A stretch of DNA of 64,000 nucleotides from Candidatus Liberimonas magnetica (GTDB lineage Bacteria; Elusimicrobiota; Endomicrobiia; Endomicrobiales; JAFGIL01): the NCBI GenBank assembly GCA_020523885.1, contig JAJAPY010000001.1, forward strand, positions 186,001 through 250,000, written 5' to 3'. The translations under genes and the position numbers were made by a program. The notes below the pieces were generated by a model. The model saw only the letters and a program-made list of their open reading frames with translations, ran no database searches and was not told the DNA's origin. Below are positions 1 through 9,149 of this stretch, one piece after another. Every line of letters starts with the position of its first letter. The stretch's first letter is position 1.

Positions 1-3000
1 CCGGGCTCAAACCCATGCCGCGTTCTATAGCAATACGTTCTTTTTTGTACATATCAAGTTTGTACAATACCTTTCCCTTTAGGACTTCTTCTGGGGAAAG
101 AGGCGTACGTGCGGCTTTGCATTCCACTATCCAGATATTACCGTCCTCGTCCTGGACAACCTGATCCAGCTCAGTTTTATAATGGCCGTCAGCGCCGGCT
201 ATCTCTATACCGCTTGAAAGCAGTTTGAATTTATTCTTATGGTGATAGTCGTTTGACCTCAGTTCAAGAAGAAGTCCTACATAGCGGCTGTAGATAAGCC
301 CTTCTATTATGCCTAACAGCGGGCTTGCGGCAGCGGAAAGTGTTTTTATCATTTCTTTGATATCTTCTGTTATAACTTTAGGATCCGAAGGTTTTTTTAC
401 AATGTCATCCAGGATTACTATCGCATATTTGTCAGCGATTTTATTGCCAAGTTTTTCTTGTATTTGAGGAATACGCTCTCTTACTTTATCGGCTATTTCC
501 GAAAATCCGCGGGTATCAATGACTATCTTGACACGGTCAACCTTCCCTCCAAGAGCAGATATATTTATGGGTTTTTCCATCTGTATTATGAAATTCTCTA
601 TGAAATCAGGTTTTATGGGTTTACCGTCTTTCATATTTGCTTCGCCAAGGCCCAGCCTGCGCAGTCCTTCGGCTATCTGGGATTCTCTTGTGCCTGGATG
701 GAAGTAAACCTGGTGTGTATAGACGGCAGTCCGTTCTTTTTTACCCTTCTTGCCTATGGTTTCTATTACCGCATCGATCCACACCAGCGTGTTGGGCAGA
801 TGGATGTTTGCTTTAATTATCTTTCCGGTGTTGCCTATAAAAAATTGAACAGCTTTTATTTTTGCCCAAATCGCATCATAAACGTCACCCATAACGTCAA
901 GGGTCATCTTGAGGTCTACTATTTTGCCGATGCGGCCTACAATTTCCATGATGAGAGGGTAATACTCCGCTGACCTGCCGAGGATCGGCACACCGTCTTC
1001 GTTCACATCGTAGTTCTGTGAGGGTATATTTGAATACTTATAAATAGTAGACGCGTTGGCAGCATTGGCTTCTGCTTCTTCAAGTACCCCGGTAGCAACT
1101 TCGGTTATTCGTGAGCTGGGGGCAAGGGCCTCGACTGTTTTTTGACCGAGCCCGGTTGTAAGAGGATAAAACGGGTTAAATATGTTATATACGGTATGGG
1201 CTATTACGTTAGCTTTTAATTCAGCTTGTTCTGTTGTTCTTCCTATCCTGCTTATTCTTCCTATTATTTTTGCGATTGATACAGAAATAAATGGAAGTGA
1301 TTTGATGCTTTCAGCCCCGGGTACATTGTCAGCCACTTCATTGACTGCTATCTTAATAAAATCAAGGCCTTGTTGGCGCTGAGTCAATCCTTTATTTGTC
1401 AAATCAATGACCTTATTTCCAGTAATTCGGTATACAGCGGAAACCCTATTATTTTCATGGATTTCATAGATAACTAATATATCTCCAATAACCCTGTAGT
1501 CCTTATTTTTTTCCATTGGTACTATTGTGGCAATGCCTCTGCCGATGTTATTATAAATCCGCAGTTCATCGCGCACTGCATCAGGGGTACGAAATATACT
1601 CATGTTCCTGCCGTGGGCATTTATATAATATCCATCCCGGCCATCTTTCATTCTTTCTTCATATCCTTCAGGAATAAAATGGTCAATAATATATTTATCT
1701 CCATAGATCTTGCTTAAGACGGCTTCCTTGGCTATATCTTTTTCATATTCAGGGGCGATGCTAAGTATCAGATCAAGTCTTTCTAAGGGAGTAAGTTTGC
1801 GGCTTATTCTTTTTTGTTTTTTGTAGGCTGTTTCGGTATCCTTGTCTCTTCCAGGCAGGTCAGCCAGAGCCTTGTCAATAAGTTCTTTATCTTCGACACT
1901 GCATTCCGGGCCAGAAATATAATCCCTCAACTGTTTAAGAAAAGCGGATCTTTCGGTTTTGTCTTTTACGAAAACAAGTTTTTCAAGTTTCGCTGCGATC
2001 TGGCGCACGGGTGTATCATAGACTGTTGCATCTTTATTTATTACGCGTAAAAGTGTCTTTGCCTGGGCAAATTGCGGGTCCTTTGCCAATACAGCTTCTA
2101 ATACTTTTATTATGGCGTCTTTATCCGGGTCATCTTGTGTGGTTAAGTCTCTCAAGACTTCTGAGTATTTTGACCAGGAAGCCGCTCTTTGTGAATCTTT
2201 TCCTTTTAAACCAGCGGCTTTATCAAATAATCCTTTTGCTGTATCATACATCTTAAGGTTAAGATAAATCTGTCCAAGTCTGAGAGCTATTCTTATATAT
2301 TTATCTGTTTGTTTTTTAGAGTCTGTGGCAGCTAACTCTTTTTTCAACTCTTCTGCACCTGTTTCATAAACGATTTTCTTTATTTCACGCCTGCCGTTCG
2401 GATAAACCACATAAAAATGCATAGTTATCTCTGTCCCGTCTTCTGAAACCTTTACTTCTTTTAAACCCGGCAGATAGTCGTTAGCTCCGTCAAGCTTGGT
2501 GTTGCCCAAAATGGCCGCTGCAATGGTCATATTATAGATGCCGCCGGCAAGGTTTTTCTTGTTAAATATATTTGTGACTATATTTTCCTGATTAACCTCT
2601 AAAAGATTTTCTCTGCAGAGATCTGCTTCTTTATTGGATAACTTAGTTGCTTCTTCACTATCAGCCTGGACTATTGTTTTGGCTTCAGCCTCATCTTTTG
2701 CATCTTTGCATTTTTCTTGGGACACTATGTGGCCGATAAAGCTAATATCGTTATAGCCCATCCTTGTCAGAATCTGCGTTTCAGCTGTCCCTCCTGCGGC
2801 TATGTATAAGTCTAATTTATTTTCAGATATCATAGACACCGGCATCAGGGAACCGTCTGTGGTAAGCATTATAAACCCTTTCCCGTTTGATATCAAAAGT
2901 TTTCCGCCTTGTTTCTGGGTCAGGTTCTTAAGGTTAAAAAAAGCCACTATATCATTGAACTGTGCATAACCTTCATTGAAATTAAAATAAGCTTCAACAC

Positions 3001-6000
3001 TATCCGTAATGCCTGAATCAGCAAATGCTTTTTCTATGTTTTGTCTTGATATTTTCAGGGTCTTAAGGGACGCATTGATCATATCATAATGCCTTTCCCT
3101 GAAAAGTGTCCCTACTTTTATCCTTGAAGCGTCTTTTTCGTACTTTAAGTCGGCTATTATCCCGACATTGGTCTCAATAAGACTGCTGCCTTCAGGCACA
3201 TCAAAGGTTAAGGGGATTTCCTCACCTTTTATTTTTCCGGCAACCAGGCTTAGATTATAGACTTCATTAGGCGTATTTACCCTTTCGAACCTTTCATTCA
3301 AAAGCCAGTAAATTTCGTTAATTGAATGAGAGCCGATTGCAGAGCATCCGAGGTAGTTTTTCTGCGTAAGCCGGCTTGTGATTTCTATCGGGTCGTACGC
3401 AAAAGTCATGCCTATTTCTACGAAAATCCCAAGAGCCGCGAGCAGGCCGTGTTTTATCCCTTTAACTTCTACTCCGTTCTTGGTGCCTTCACCAGAAGTC
3501 ATCTCCATTATTGCAGGCTGGAGGTCGAAATAAAGCACCAGGGCCCATTCCGCCATCTTGTAAGCAAATTTTCTTAAAATATTGTTGTTTGCTGCAAGCC
3601 TCCAGCCGGATACTGCAGCTCCTGCGTAGCCGTGGATAAGTTGGGCAAGGTGCTTATTTGCCATCTTTTCTGCAAGAGAGTTGGTTTTCTTATCTGAGGA
3701 ATATGCCTGGCCTTCACCTAACACTGTGGTTTCAACGCTTTTTACTTTTCCAAGCACAGGGTCAAAACCTTTCGGCAGGCTGTCCTTTATCATTTCATCA
3801 GGGGTAAGTTCTACTGCTGGTTTTGGTTTAGCAGGGGGAGCCACTTCTCTGGGTTTAAGTATTATTGCTGGTTTTGGATTAAGAAGGCGAGCCACTTCTT
3901 TATTTTTTTTCAAGTGTTTCGGCAGGTTAGACAGTACATTGTTTATAAGTTCTTTATCTTCAACACTGCATTCCGGGCTTGAAAGATAATTAGTCAATTC
4001 CTCAATGGCACGGTTTCTGTCCTCGTCATTTTTTGCAAGAACAAGGTTTTCAAGCATCGCTGCAAGCCGGCGTACAGGTGTTTCATAAACTTTTGTATCT
4101 TTATCTATTACATCTAAAAGCGTCTTTGCCTGGGCAAATTTCGGGTCGCTTGCCAATACAGCTTCTAATACCGCTGTAATGGCGGTTGTATCCGGTTTTT
4201 CTTTTGTGGTTAAGTCCTTCAACACTCCTGCGTATTTTGACCAGGAAGCCGCTCTTACTGAATCTTTTCCTTTTAAATCAGCAGCTGTATTTAAGATATC
4301 TTGTGCCTTCTTATACATCTTAAGGTTAAGATAAAGCTCTCCGAGTTTAAGCGCTGTCTTTATATATTCATCTTTTTGTTTTATAAAATTCACAGCAGCT
4401 AACTTCTTTTCGAGCTCTTTTACCCCTGTTTTATAAACGATTTTCTTTATTTCACGCCTGCCGTTCGGATAAACCACATAAAAATGAACAGTTATCTCTG
4501 TCCCGTCTTCTGAAGCCTTTACTTCTTTTAAATCCGGCAGATAGTCGTTAGCTCCGTCAAGCTTGGGGTTGCCTAAAGGGGAAGCCACAATCGTCATATT
4601 ATAGAGCCCGCCGGCAAGGTTTTTCTTGGTGAACCTATTTGTGACTCTGTTGTCCTTAACAGCTAAAAGATTTTCTCTGCAGAGGTTTGCCTCTTCATCG
4701 GTTAAGACACTTGCTTCAGGGCTGTCAGCCTGGACTATTTTTGCGGCTTGTGCAGCATCTTTTGCGTCTTTGCATTTTTCGTGGGACACTATGCGGCCGA
4801 TAAAGCTTATATCGTTATAACCCATCTTTGTCGAAATCTGTGTTTCAGCTGTCCCTCCTGCGCCTATGTATAGGTCTAATTTATTCTCAGATATCATGGA
4901 CACCGGCATCAGGGAACCGTCTGTGGTAAGCATTATAAACCCTTTCCCGTTTGATATCAAAAGCTTCCCGCCTTGTTTCTGGGTCAGGTTCTTAAGGTTA
5001 AAAAAAGCCACTATATCATTAAACTGTGCATAACCTTCGTTGAAATTAAAATAGGTGTCAACACTATCCGTAATGTCTGAATCAGCAAATGCTTTTTCTA
5101 TGTTTTCTTTTGATATTTTCAGGGTCTTAAGGGATGCGTTTATCATGTCATAATGCCGTTCCCTGAAAAGTGTCCCTACTCTTACCTTGGAAGCGTCCTT
5201 TGCGTACTTTAAATCGGCTATTATCCCGACATTGGTTTCTATAAGGCTGCTGCCTTCAGGCACATCAAAGGTTAAGGGGATTTCCTTGCCATTTATTTTT
5301 CCTGCAGTTAAGCCTAAATTATAGACTTCGTCAGGCGTGTTTACCCTTTCGAACTTCTCATTCAAAAGTTCGTAAATCCCGTTAATTGAATGAGAGCCGA
5401 TTGCAACGCACCCGAGGTAGTTTTTCTGAGCAAGCCGGTTTGTGACTTCTATCGGGTCGTACGCAAAAGTCATGCCTATCTTACCTACAATCCCAAGAGC
5501 CGCAAGCAGACCGTGCCTTATCGCTTTAACTTTTACTCCGTCCCTGGCTCCTTCACCAGAAGTCATCTCCATGATTATGGGCAGGAGGTCGAAATAAAAT
5601 CCCAGGGTCCATTCGGCCATCTTGTCAGCGAATTTCTTTAAAATACCGTTGTTTGCCGCAAGCCTCCAGCCGGCTACTGCAGCTCCGGCGTAGCCGTGGA
5701 TAAGCTGGGCAAGGTGCTCATTTGCCATCTTTTCTGCAAGGGCGTTTATTTTCTTATTTGATGAATATGCCTGGCCTTCACCTAACACTGTGGTTTCAAC
5801 GCTTTCTACTTCTCCAAGCACAGGGTCAAAACCTTTCGGCAGGCTCTTTTTTATCATTTCATCAGTGGTCTTGCCGCGCAGTGAAAATAGACTACCGCCT
5901 AGAGCAGCCTTATCTTCCCGAACCGCTATGTTTGTATTCCAGTTATTATAAGCTGACAATACGGCTTTATAAAGCTGGAGGGTGTTTATTGTGCCTGAAG

Positions 6001-8218
6001 GCATTATCCTGACAGCTTCACTTAAAATATATGTAAGGGCCTCCTTTCTTTCTAAACTGCGCCTTGCGAAATCGGGGGTACCTTTGTTAAGGTCTTTAAA
6101 CACTGGTTTATGCAGGAATTCGTCCCTGTATTTTTTGTCCTGCAAAGCCCTTACAATGGGAATGATCTCAAAGAACATAGCAAGCTGTCCGGAGCGCAAT
6201 ACTGCCCAGGCTATTGCCAGGGCCGATTTTTTAACCAGGGCATCATATTTTAAGGTATCATCTTTAGTTATGTAATCGGCAACTTCTATTTCAGATTTTA
6301 CTTTTCTTGTTTGCTCATCAAAACCGAATGCAAGCCTTCTTTCATTTATTTTGAAAACCAATTTATCGTTTTCTAGATTTATAGTATAGTCTGTATGTAA
6401 AATTTGTTTCAGGGTGTTTTCTAATTTGGGGTCAGTCAGTTTTTTATATAATTCATCTAAAGTGGCTATATTTGATTTTTTTATCAGCAAATTCAGCTCA
6501 GCTTCTGCGGTTACATAATTTTTGATATTGTTGGGGTTTTGGGATAACATCCACAGGGCTAAGCCCTGTGTAAGTATCTTTGCCTGGAGCCTTGCGACCT
6601 TGTTATAAACAGCCTCAGAAAACTTTGTATCCTGGGTAACATTCGGTGTAATTGTCATATAGGATATATGCCTGTCGGAGAACATTTTCTTAAGGCCGGA
6701 AGTGTGGAAACCTCCCGTAACCAGGACAATGATCTCTTTTGCGTCTTTCAGGCTTTGAGCCGTGCTATTGATCTGGTCGCTGTAGGGGGAGGTAAAAACG
6801 ACTAAAGGTTTGATGTTTTTTGATTCGCCGATACTGTTGTTTACAAAACTGTCGTTTCTTCTGATGTTGTCTTTGTAAAAACAATTGAAAAGTTCGGTAT
6901 ATTGTTCAAATGCTTTTAAGCCTTTTTGATCTACGTGTTTTACCCAAAGCTGGTTGAAGCGTTCTATGTTTTGCGTAAAATAATCATAATCTTCGGCTGA
7001 TATTTTATTGTTGTAATAGTCCTGCATCTGTTTGAAAAAGCTTATCAGGAAAACAACTTCTTTTTCTGTTTCGCTTTTTGAAAGCCCGAGGTGAAGGTCT
7101 CTCACCAACAGGTCTTCTTCCCTTGTTAGTTCTATGGGGTTTATTCTCTGGCTTAGGATAATGTACTCAAAGAACTTTGCCAGATTCGGCATAGTTTCTG
7201 GCACCGTGATATTGTACTGCTGAGAAAGCCTCATTAAATATAGATAAAGCTCATTCAGCCTTGAAGAGTCGCTCATTTTCTCTGCAAGGAACTGGTAAGA
7301 AGAAAAGGGGAGTTTGTTCTTCAAGAGCGACAGGTACTCCATCATCTCTTTGCTTATTTTCTTGAAATTCAAAGATTCCTGCAGGTCCATCATTTTGAGG
7401 AAAGACGAAATATTTTTATAATCTTTGATGTCTATGCCAAGTTTCTTAGAATAAGCGTTGAGTTTACCGTAATATTTTTCTGCCGTTAGATCGCCGCTTT
7501 TATTCTTTTCGATGACCTTTTCAAGGGCTTTGTGTTTAGAGACGTAATAAGTGTTTTTAAGGGTATCGACATCGTTTTTCATGTCGGCAAGTATAGCCTG
7601 TATATTGGGCTGCTCGTTCAATATCTTATTCAAACGTACGATATTGCCCTTGAATACCTGCTCGTCTTCAATGCCTTTAAGCACATCAGGCCGTTCAGAG
7701 GTGATAGAGAAATACTCCGAACCGGTAAGTTTTCCCTGCCCCATAAGCGAAGCTACTATATCATTTTGGAGTTTCTTGTCTTTTATTGAGGTTATCCAGG
7801 ATGTGTCAACAGGGCCGAAGGCACCTTCAACGTAGATATTTGACAGGTGGTATTTATCATCCAAAAGTGCTAGTATTTTAGATATGTTTTGCTGAACTTC
7901 CGGATGGCAGTGAAGGTCCTGAATGTTTATAACGACCTTGTCTGAGTCAAAGCATTTTGCATCCGTGATCCTTCCGGAGGTATACGGTATAAGCAGTTCG
8001 TCCTTGACAGAACTCAGCTTATTTGCCTCTTTGGATTTTTCAAATGCGGCATGAACAGCCTGTGAAAAGACAGAGGTATAAAGAAAGCAAACCAAGGTAA
8101 ACATGGACATAGCTTTCTTAAATGTCAAAATCGAAACAAACCAGTTGTAAGCCCTTCCGATGTGCCTCTTGAAACGCCAGACAAAGCGGTCCTTAGAAAA
8201 GTTTGAAAATGTGAGCAT
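1..8218 (-). CDS. Giant exported multidomain protein, C-terminus beyond the window (over 2,739 codons)
   Basis: One minus-strand frame stays open from the ATG at 8218 to the left edge; a strong AGGGAGGT ribosome site precedes it. The N-terminus is basic for about 35 residues, then hydrophobic (MSMFTLVCFLYTSVFS, ending near AVHA), an extended signal sequence. Residues about 85-540 hold INIQDLHCHPEV, VEGAFG and VTGGFHTSG, a layout like the EreA/ChaN/TraB hydrolase fold (inference). Residues about 783-1437 and 1472-2126 are two copies of a roughly 690-residue unit, each with a GlpX-like phosphatase fold followed by a TPR-like helical part. Residues about 2650-2706 carry a PD-(D/E)XK-like ELD-x10-ECKA pattern. 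It is the second gene of a module led by the small membrane protein at 8291-8812. Function unknown; a secreted effector or surface enzyme is possible. The frame was read by eye and shows no stop. Confidence 0.85.
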   Translation of the reverse strand, partial: MLTFSNFSKDRFVWRFKRHIGRAYNWFVSILTFKKAMSMFTLVCFLYTSVFSQAVHAAFEKSKEANKLSSVKDELLIPYTSGRITDAKCFDSDKVVINIQDLHCHPEVQQNISKILALLDDKYHLSNIYVEGAFGPVDTSWITSIKDKKLQNDIVASLMGQGKLTGSEYFSITSERPDVLKGIEDEQVFKGNIVRLNKILNEQPNIQAILADMKNDVDTLKNTYYVSKHKALEKVIEKNKSGDLTAEKYYGKLNAYSKKLGIDIKDYKNISSFLKMMDLQESLNFKKISKEMMEYLSLLKNKLPFSSYQFLAEKMSDSSRLNELYLYLMRLSQQYNITVPETMPNLAKFFEYIILSQRINPIELTREEDLLVRDLHLGLSKSETEKEVVFLISFFKQMQDYYNNKISAEDYDYFTQNIERFNQLWVKHVDQKGLKAFEQYTELFNCFYKDNIRRNDSFVNNSIGESKNIKPLVVFTSPYSDQINSTAQSLKDAKEIIVLVTGGFHTSGLKKMFSDRHISYMTITPNVTQDTKFSEAVYNKVARLQAKILTQGLALWMLSQNPNNIKNYVTAEAELNLLIKKSNIATLDELYKKLTDPKLENTLKQILHTDYTINLENDKLVFKINERRLAFGFDEQTRKVKSEIEVADYITKDDTLKYDALVKKSALAIAWAVLRSGQLAMFFEIIPIVRALQDKKYRDEFLHKPVFKDLNKGTPDFARRSLERKEALTYILSEAVRIMPSGTINTLQLYKAVLSAYNNWNTNIAVREDKAALGGSLFSLRGKTTDEMIKKSLPKGFDPVLGEVESVETTVLGEGQAYSSNKKINALAEKMANEHLAQLIHGYAGAAVAGWRLAANNGILKKFADKMAEWTLGFYFDLLPIIMEMTSGEGARDGVKVKAIRHGLLAALGIVGKIGMTFAYDPIEVTNRLAQKNYLGCVAIGSHSINGIYELLNEKFERVNTPDEVYNLGLTAGKINGKEIPLTFDVPEGSSLIETNVGIIADLKYAKDASKVRVGTLFRERHYDMINASLKTLKISKENIEKAFADSDITDSVDTYFNFNEGYAQFNDIVAFFNLKNLTQKQGGKLLISNGKGFIMLTTDGSLMPVSMISENKLDLYIGAGGTAETQISTKMGYNDISFIGRIVSHEKCKDAKDAAQAAKIVQADSPEASVLTDEEANLCRENLLAVKDNRVTNRFTKKNLAGGLYNMTIVASPLGNPKLDGANDYLPDLKEVKASEDGTEITVHFYVVYPNGRREIKKIVYKTGVKELEKKLAAVNFIKQKDEYIKTALKLGELYLNLKMYKKAQDILNTAADLKGKDSVRAASWSKYAGVLKDLTTKEKPDTTAITAVLEAVLASDPKFAQAKTLLDVIDKDTKVYETPVRRLAAMLENLVLAKNDEDRNRAIEELTNYLSSPECSVEDKELINNVLSNLPKHLKKNKEVARLLNPKPAIILKPREVAPPAKPKPAVELTPDEMIKDSLPKGFDPVLGKVKSVETTVLGEGQAYSSDKKTNSLAEKMANKHLAQLIHGYAGAAVSGWRLAANNNILRKFAYKMAEWALVLYFDLQPAIMEMTSGEGTKNGVEVKGIKHGLLAALGIFVEIGMTFAYDPIEITSRLTQKNYLGCSAIGSHSINEIYWLLNERFERVNTPNEVYNLSLVAGKIKGEEIPLTFDVPEGSSLIETNVGIIADLKYEKDASRIKVGTLFRERHYDMINASLKTLKISRQNIEKAFADSGITDSVEAYFNFNEGYAQFNDIVAFFNLKNLTQKQGGKLLISNGKGFIMLTTDGSLMPVSMISENKLDLYIAAGGTAETQILTRMGYNDISFIGHIVSQEKCKDAKDEAEAKTIVQADSEEATKLSNKEADLCRENLLEVNQENIVTNIFNKKNLAGGIYNMTIAAAILGNTKLDGANDYLPGLKEVKVSEDGTEITMHFYVVYPNGRREIKKIVYETGAEELKKELAATDSKKQTDKYIRIALRLGQIYLNLKMYDTAKGLFDKAAGLKGKDSQRAASWSKYSEVLRDLTTQDDPDKDAIIKVLEAVLAKDPQFAQAKTLLRVINKDATVYDTPVRQIAAKLEKLVFVKDKTERSAFLKQLRDYISGPECSVEDKELIDKALADLPGRDKDTETAYKKQKRISRKLTPLERLDLILSIAPEYEKDIAKEAVLSKIYGDKYIIDHFIPEGYEERMKDGRDGYYINAHGRNMSIFRTPDAVRDELRIYNNIGRGIATIVPMEKNKDYRVIGDILVIYEIHENNRVSAVYRITGNKVIDLTNKGLTQRQQGLDFIKIAVNEVADNVPGAESIKSLPFISVSIAKIIGRISRIGRTTEQAELKANVIAHTVYNIFNPFYPLTTGLGQKTVEALAPSSRITEVATGVLEEAEANAANASTIYKYSNIPSQNYDVNEDGVPILGRSAEYYPLIMEIVGRIGKIVDLKMTLDVMGDVYDAIWAKIKAVQFFIGNTGKIIKANIHLPNTLVWIDAVIETIGKKGKKERTAVYTHQVYFHPGTRESQIAEGLRRLGLGEANMKDGKPIKPDFIENFIIQMEKPINISALGGKVDRVKIVIDTRGFSEIADKVRERIPQIQEKLGNKIADKYAIVILDDIVKKPSDPKVITEDIKEMIKTLSAAASPLLGIIEGLIYSRYVGLLLELRSNDYHHKNKFKLLSSGIEIAGADGHYKTELDQVVQDEDGNIWIVECKAARTPLSPEEVLKGKVLYKLDMYKKERIAIERGMGLSP
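1840..3803 (-). repeat. Copy B of an internal ~2.06 kb duplication (GlpX-like domain plus helical tail)
   Basis: This copy starts at DEMIKDSLPKGFDPV and ends at PECSVEDKELI. It matches copy A (3906-5870) at an offset of 2,064-2,067 bp. DNA around 2,820-2,960 is almost identical to 4,885-5,025, so the duplication is recent or homogenised. The GlpX-like part (about 2370-3735) keeps the GEG, DPIE-T and GGTAET signatures of class II fructose-1,6-bisphosphatases. Confidence 0.85.
3906..5870 (-). repeat. Copy A of the internal duplication (GlpX-like domain plus helical tail)
   Basis: Copy A runs from DEMIKKSLPKGFDPV to PECSVEDKELI. Segments fall in the order of the GlpX fold: HGYAGAAVAGWRLAANN, TSGEG, YDPIEVT, RERHYDMI, LTTDGSLMPVS, IGAGGTAETQ, and IVASPLGNPKLDGAN. 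The metal-site acids of GEG, DPIE and GGxxE are present; the first GlpX aspartate position appears to be Asn. A TPR-like helical stretch follows. Confidence 0.8.
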
Positions 8219-8251
8219 AACTACCTCCCTGAAATTAATTAATTTACAATT

Positions 8252-8286
8252 AAAAAACCCGATTTACTTAAAAGTAAATCGGGTTT
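8252..8286 (-). terminator. Terminator/attenuator hairpin between small gene and giant gene
   Basis: On the minus strand AAACCCGATTTACTT is followed by TT and its exact complement AAGTAAATCGGGTTT, then more T. This 15-bp stem begins 4 nt after the small gene's stop codon and ends about 34 nt before the giant gene's start. Stem plus T-run is the classic rho-independent form, yet it lies inside an apparent two-gene unit. Confidence 0.85.
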
Positions 8287-8290
8287 AGGT

Positions 8291-8812
8291 TCAGCATCTG
8301 GGCCTTAATATATTGTAATTATCTATAGAGCCTCGTGGTAAAAGGAAAAAAAAGCATATCAATAAAATACAATGGATGTACAGCCAAAATCCAAGCCCCT
8401 GAAAAAAGATAAACTCACGGACGATCCCGACAGTATTTGAAATGCTGTAAATGGGGTTGATGAATTTAGAGAAGGTCGTCTTAGTCATGAGGTTATTTTG
8501 AGCTGTGATCAAACTATAATCGCTGGCAGAGTTCTTCTTTTCTTTATGCTGGTTTTGCGGTTTGGAAGGGTCTGTTTTATGTGTCGGTAAACCCAGTTCG
8601 CTGGCAATTAATTTATTCAAAATATTCAAGGTTAAGGTGGAAATAGAAGAGTAGTAAAGTACGCTGGACTGGCACTTTATTGCTTGAGAAAGGGTATCCG
8701 TCATATCGCCGGTAAATATCCCTTTTGGTATGAATACATTAACGAAGAAACAGCAGATGAGGATGATTATTGTGAAATTTGCTCTATTTTTCATCTCTAG
8801 TTTATATGACAT
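8291..8812 (-). CDS. Small membrane protein of the PRGSxD module family (module 1)
   Basis: 173 residues. An N-terminal hydrophobic segment (IIILICCFFVNVFI) is followed by a hydrophilic Lys/Asn/Ser-rich middle (about 75-100) and a C-terminal hydrophobic segment (LYIHCILLICFFFL) ending in LPRGSID and a short polar tail. The same plan, length and (L/M)PR-S-D ending occur in the proteins at 42631, 46206 and 51325, each directly upstream of a large exported protein. I know no named family for it. Export helper, processing factor, immunity-like partner or regulatory leader are all open. A four-box promoter-like array precedes it. Confidence 0.8.
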   Translation of the reverse strand: MSYKLEMKNRANFTIIILICCFFVNVFIPKGIFTGDMTDTLSQAIKCQSSVLYYSSISTLTLNILNKLIASELGLPTHKTDPSKPQNQHKEKKNSASDYSLITAQNNLMTKTTFSKFINPIYSISNTVGIVREFIFFQGLGFWLYIHCILLICFFFLLPRGSIDNYNILRPRC

Positions 8813-8846
8813 ATAAAGATTATTAAATACTATATACTATGTTTTA

Positions 8847-8901
8847 TCTTTTACATCTTAAATGCAAATAAACTATGAAAAACATGTGAAATTTATGCAA
8901 A
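8847..8901 (-). promoter_or_regulatory. Tandem Pho-box-like promoter, module 1 (weakest copy)
   Basis: Reading the minus strand, hexamers TTTGCA (from 8901), TTCACA (8890), TTCATA (8878) and TTTGCA (8867) start 11, 12 and 11 nt apart. A -10-like TAAAAG starts at 8852, nine bases after the last box. Geometry matches the other three modules; the sequence is more degenerate. Confidence 0.5.
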
Positions 8902-9112
8902 AGATAAAGGTTAGTGTTTGTCCCATTTCAGCTCTATTTTGCTGAAATTAGCTAAAAACATCAGTCCCATAGGCAGGGCCTTCAAGTTTTAGCTTGGAAA
9001 TGAACGCCAAAAAAACGTGATAAAATAACCGGTTCCGATATAAGAGATTTGGCAGTGTTAAAAGTCCTATCGATAATAAAGCTATTTTTAACATATTGTT
9101 CTTAGCACAGAG

Positions 9113-9141
9113 TTGATTAAGTTATTATATTTTAGTAAAAT
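9113..9141 (+). promoter_or_regulatory. Sigma70-type promoter of the K+ channel gene
   Basis: TTGATT, 17-bp spacer, TAAAAT. The -10 ends 8 nt before the ATG at 9150, so the transcript would be leaderless or nearly so; no Shine-Dalgarno sequence is visible. Confidence 0.55.
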
Positions 9142-9149
9142 CATGTAAG

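Larger units (their letters stand above)
8813..9149. other. Divergent intergenic region, 337 bp
   Basis: AT-rich spacer between the divergent small membrane protein gene and the K+ channel gene. It holds the module 1 promoter array, a perfect 8-bp inverted repeat ATTTCAGC/GCTGAAAT at 8925-8948 with an 8-nt loop, and the channel promoter at 9113-9141. I see no RNA gene or riboswitch that I can name. Confidence 0.7.

Noticed and set aside
458-7835. Plus-strand open frames opposite the giant minus-strand gene
   Set aside because: They mirror the coding strand of one continuous minus-strand frame, lack ribosome sites and have cysteine/phenylalanine-rich, unrecognisable products.
8900-9060. Riboswitch (cyclic di-GMP type) before the K+ channel gene
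   Set aside because: The stem ATTTCAGC/GCTGAAAT and some purine runs caught the eye, but no consensus of a riboswitch class could be matched, and the channel promoter lies downstream of it.
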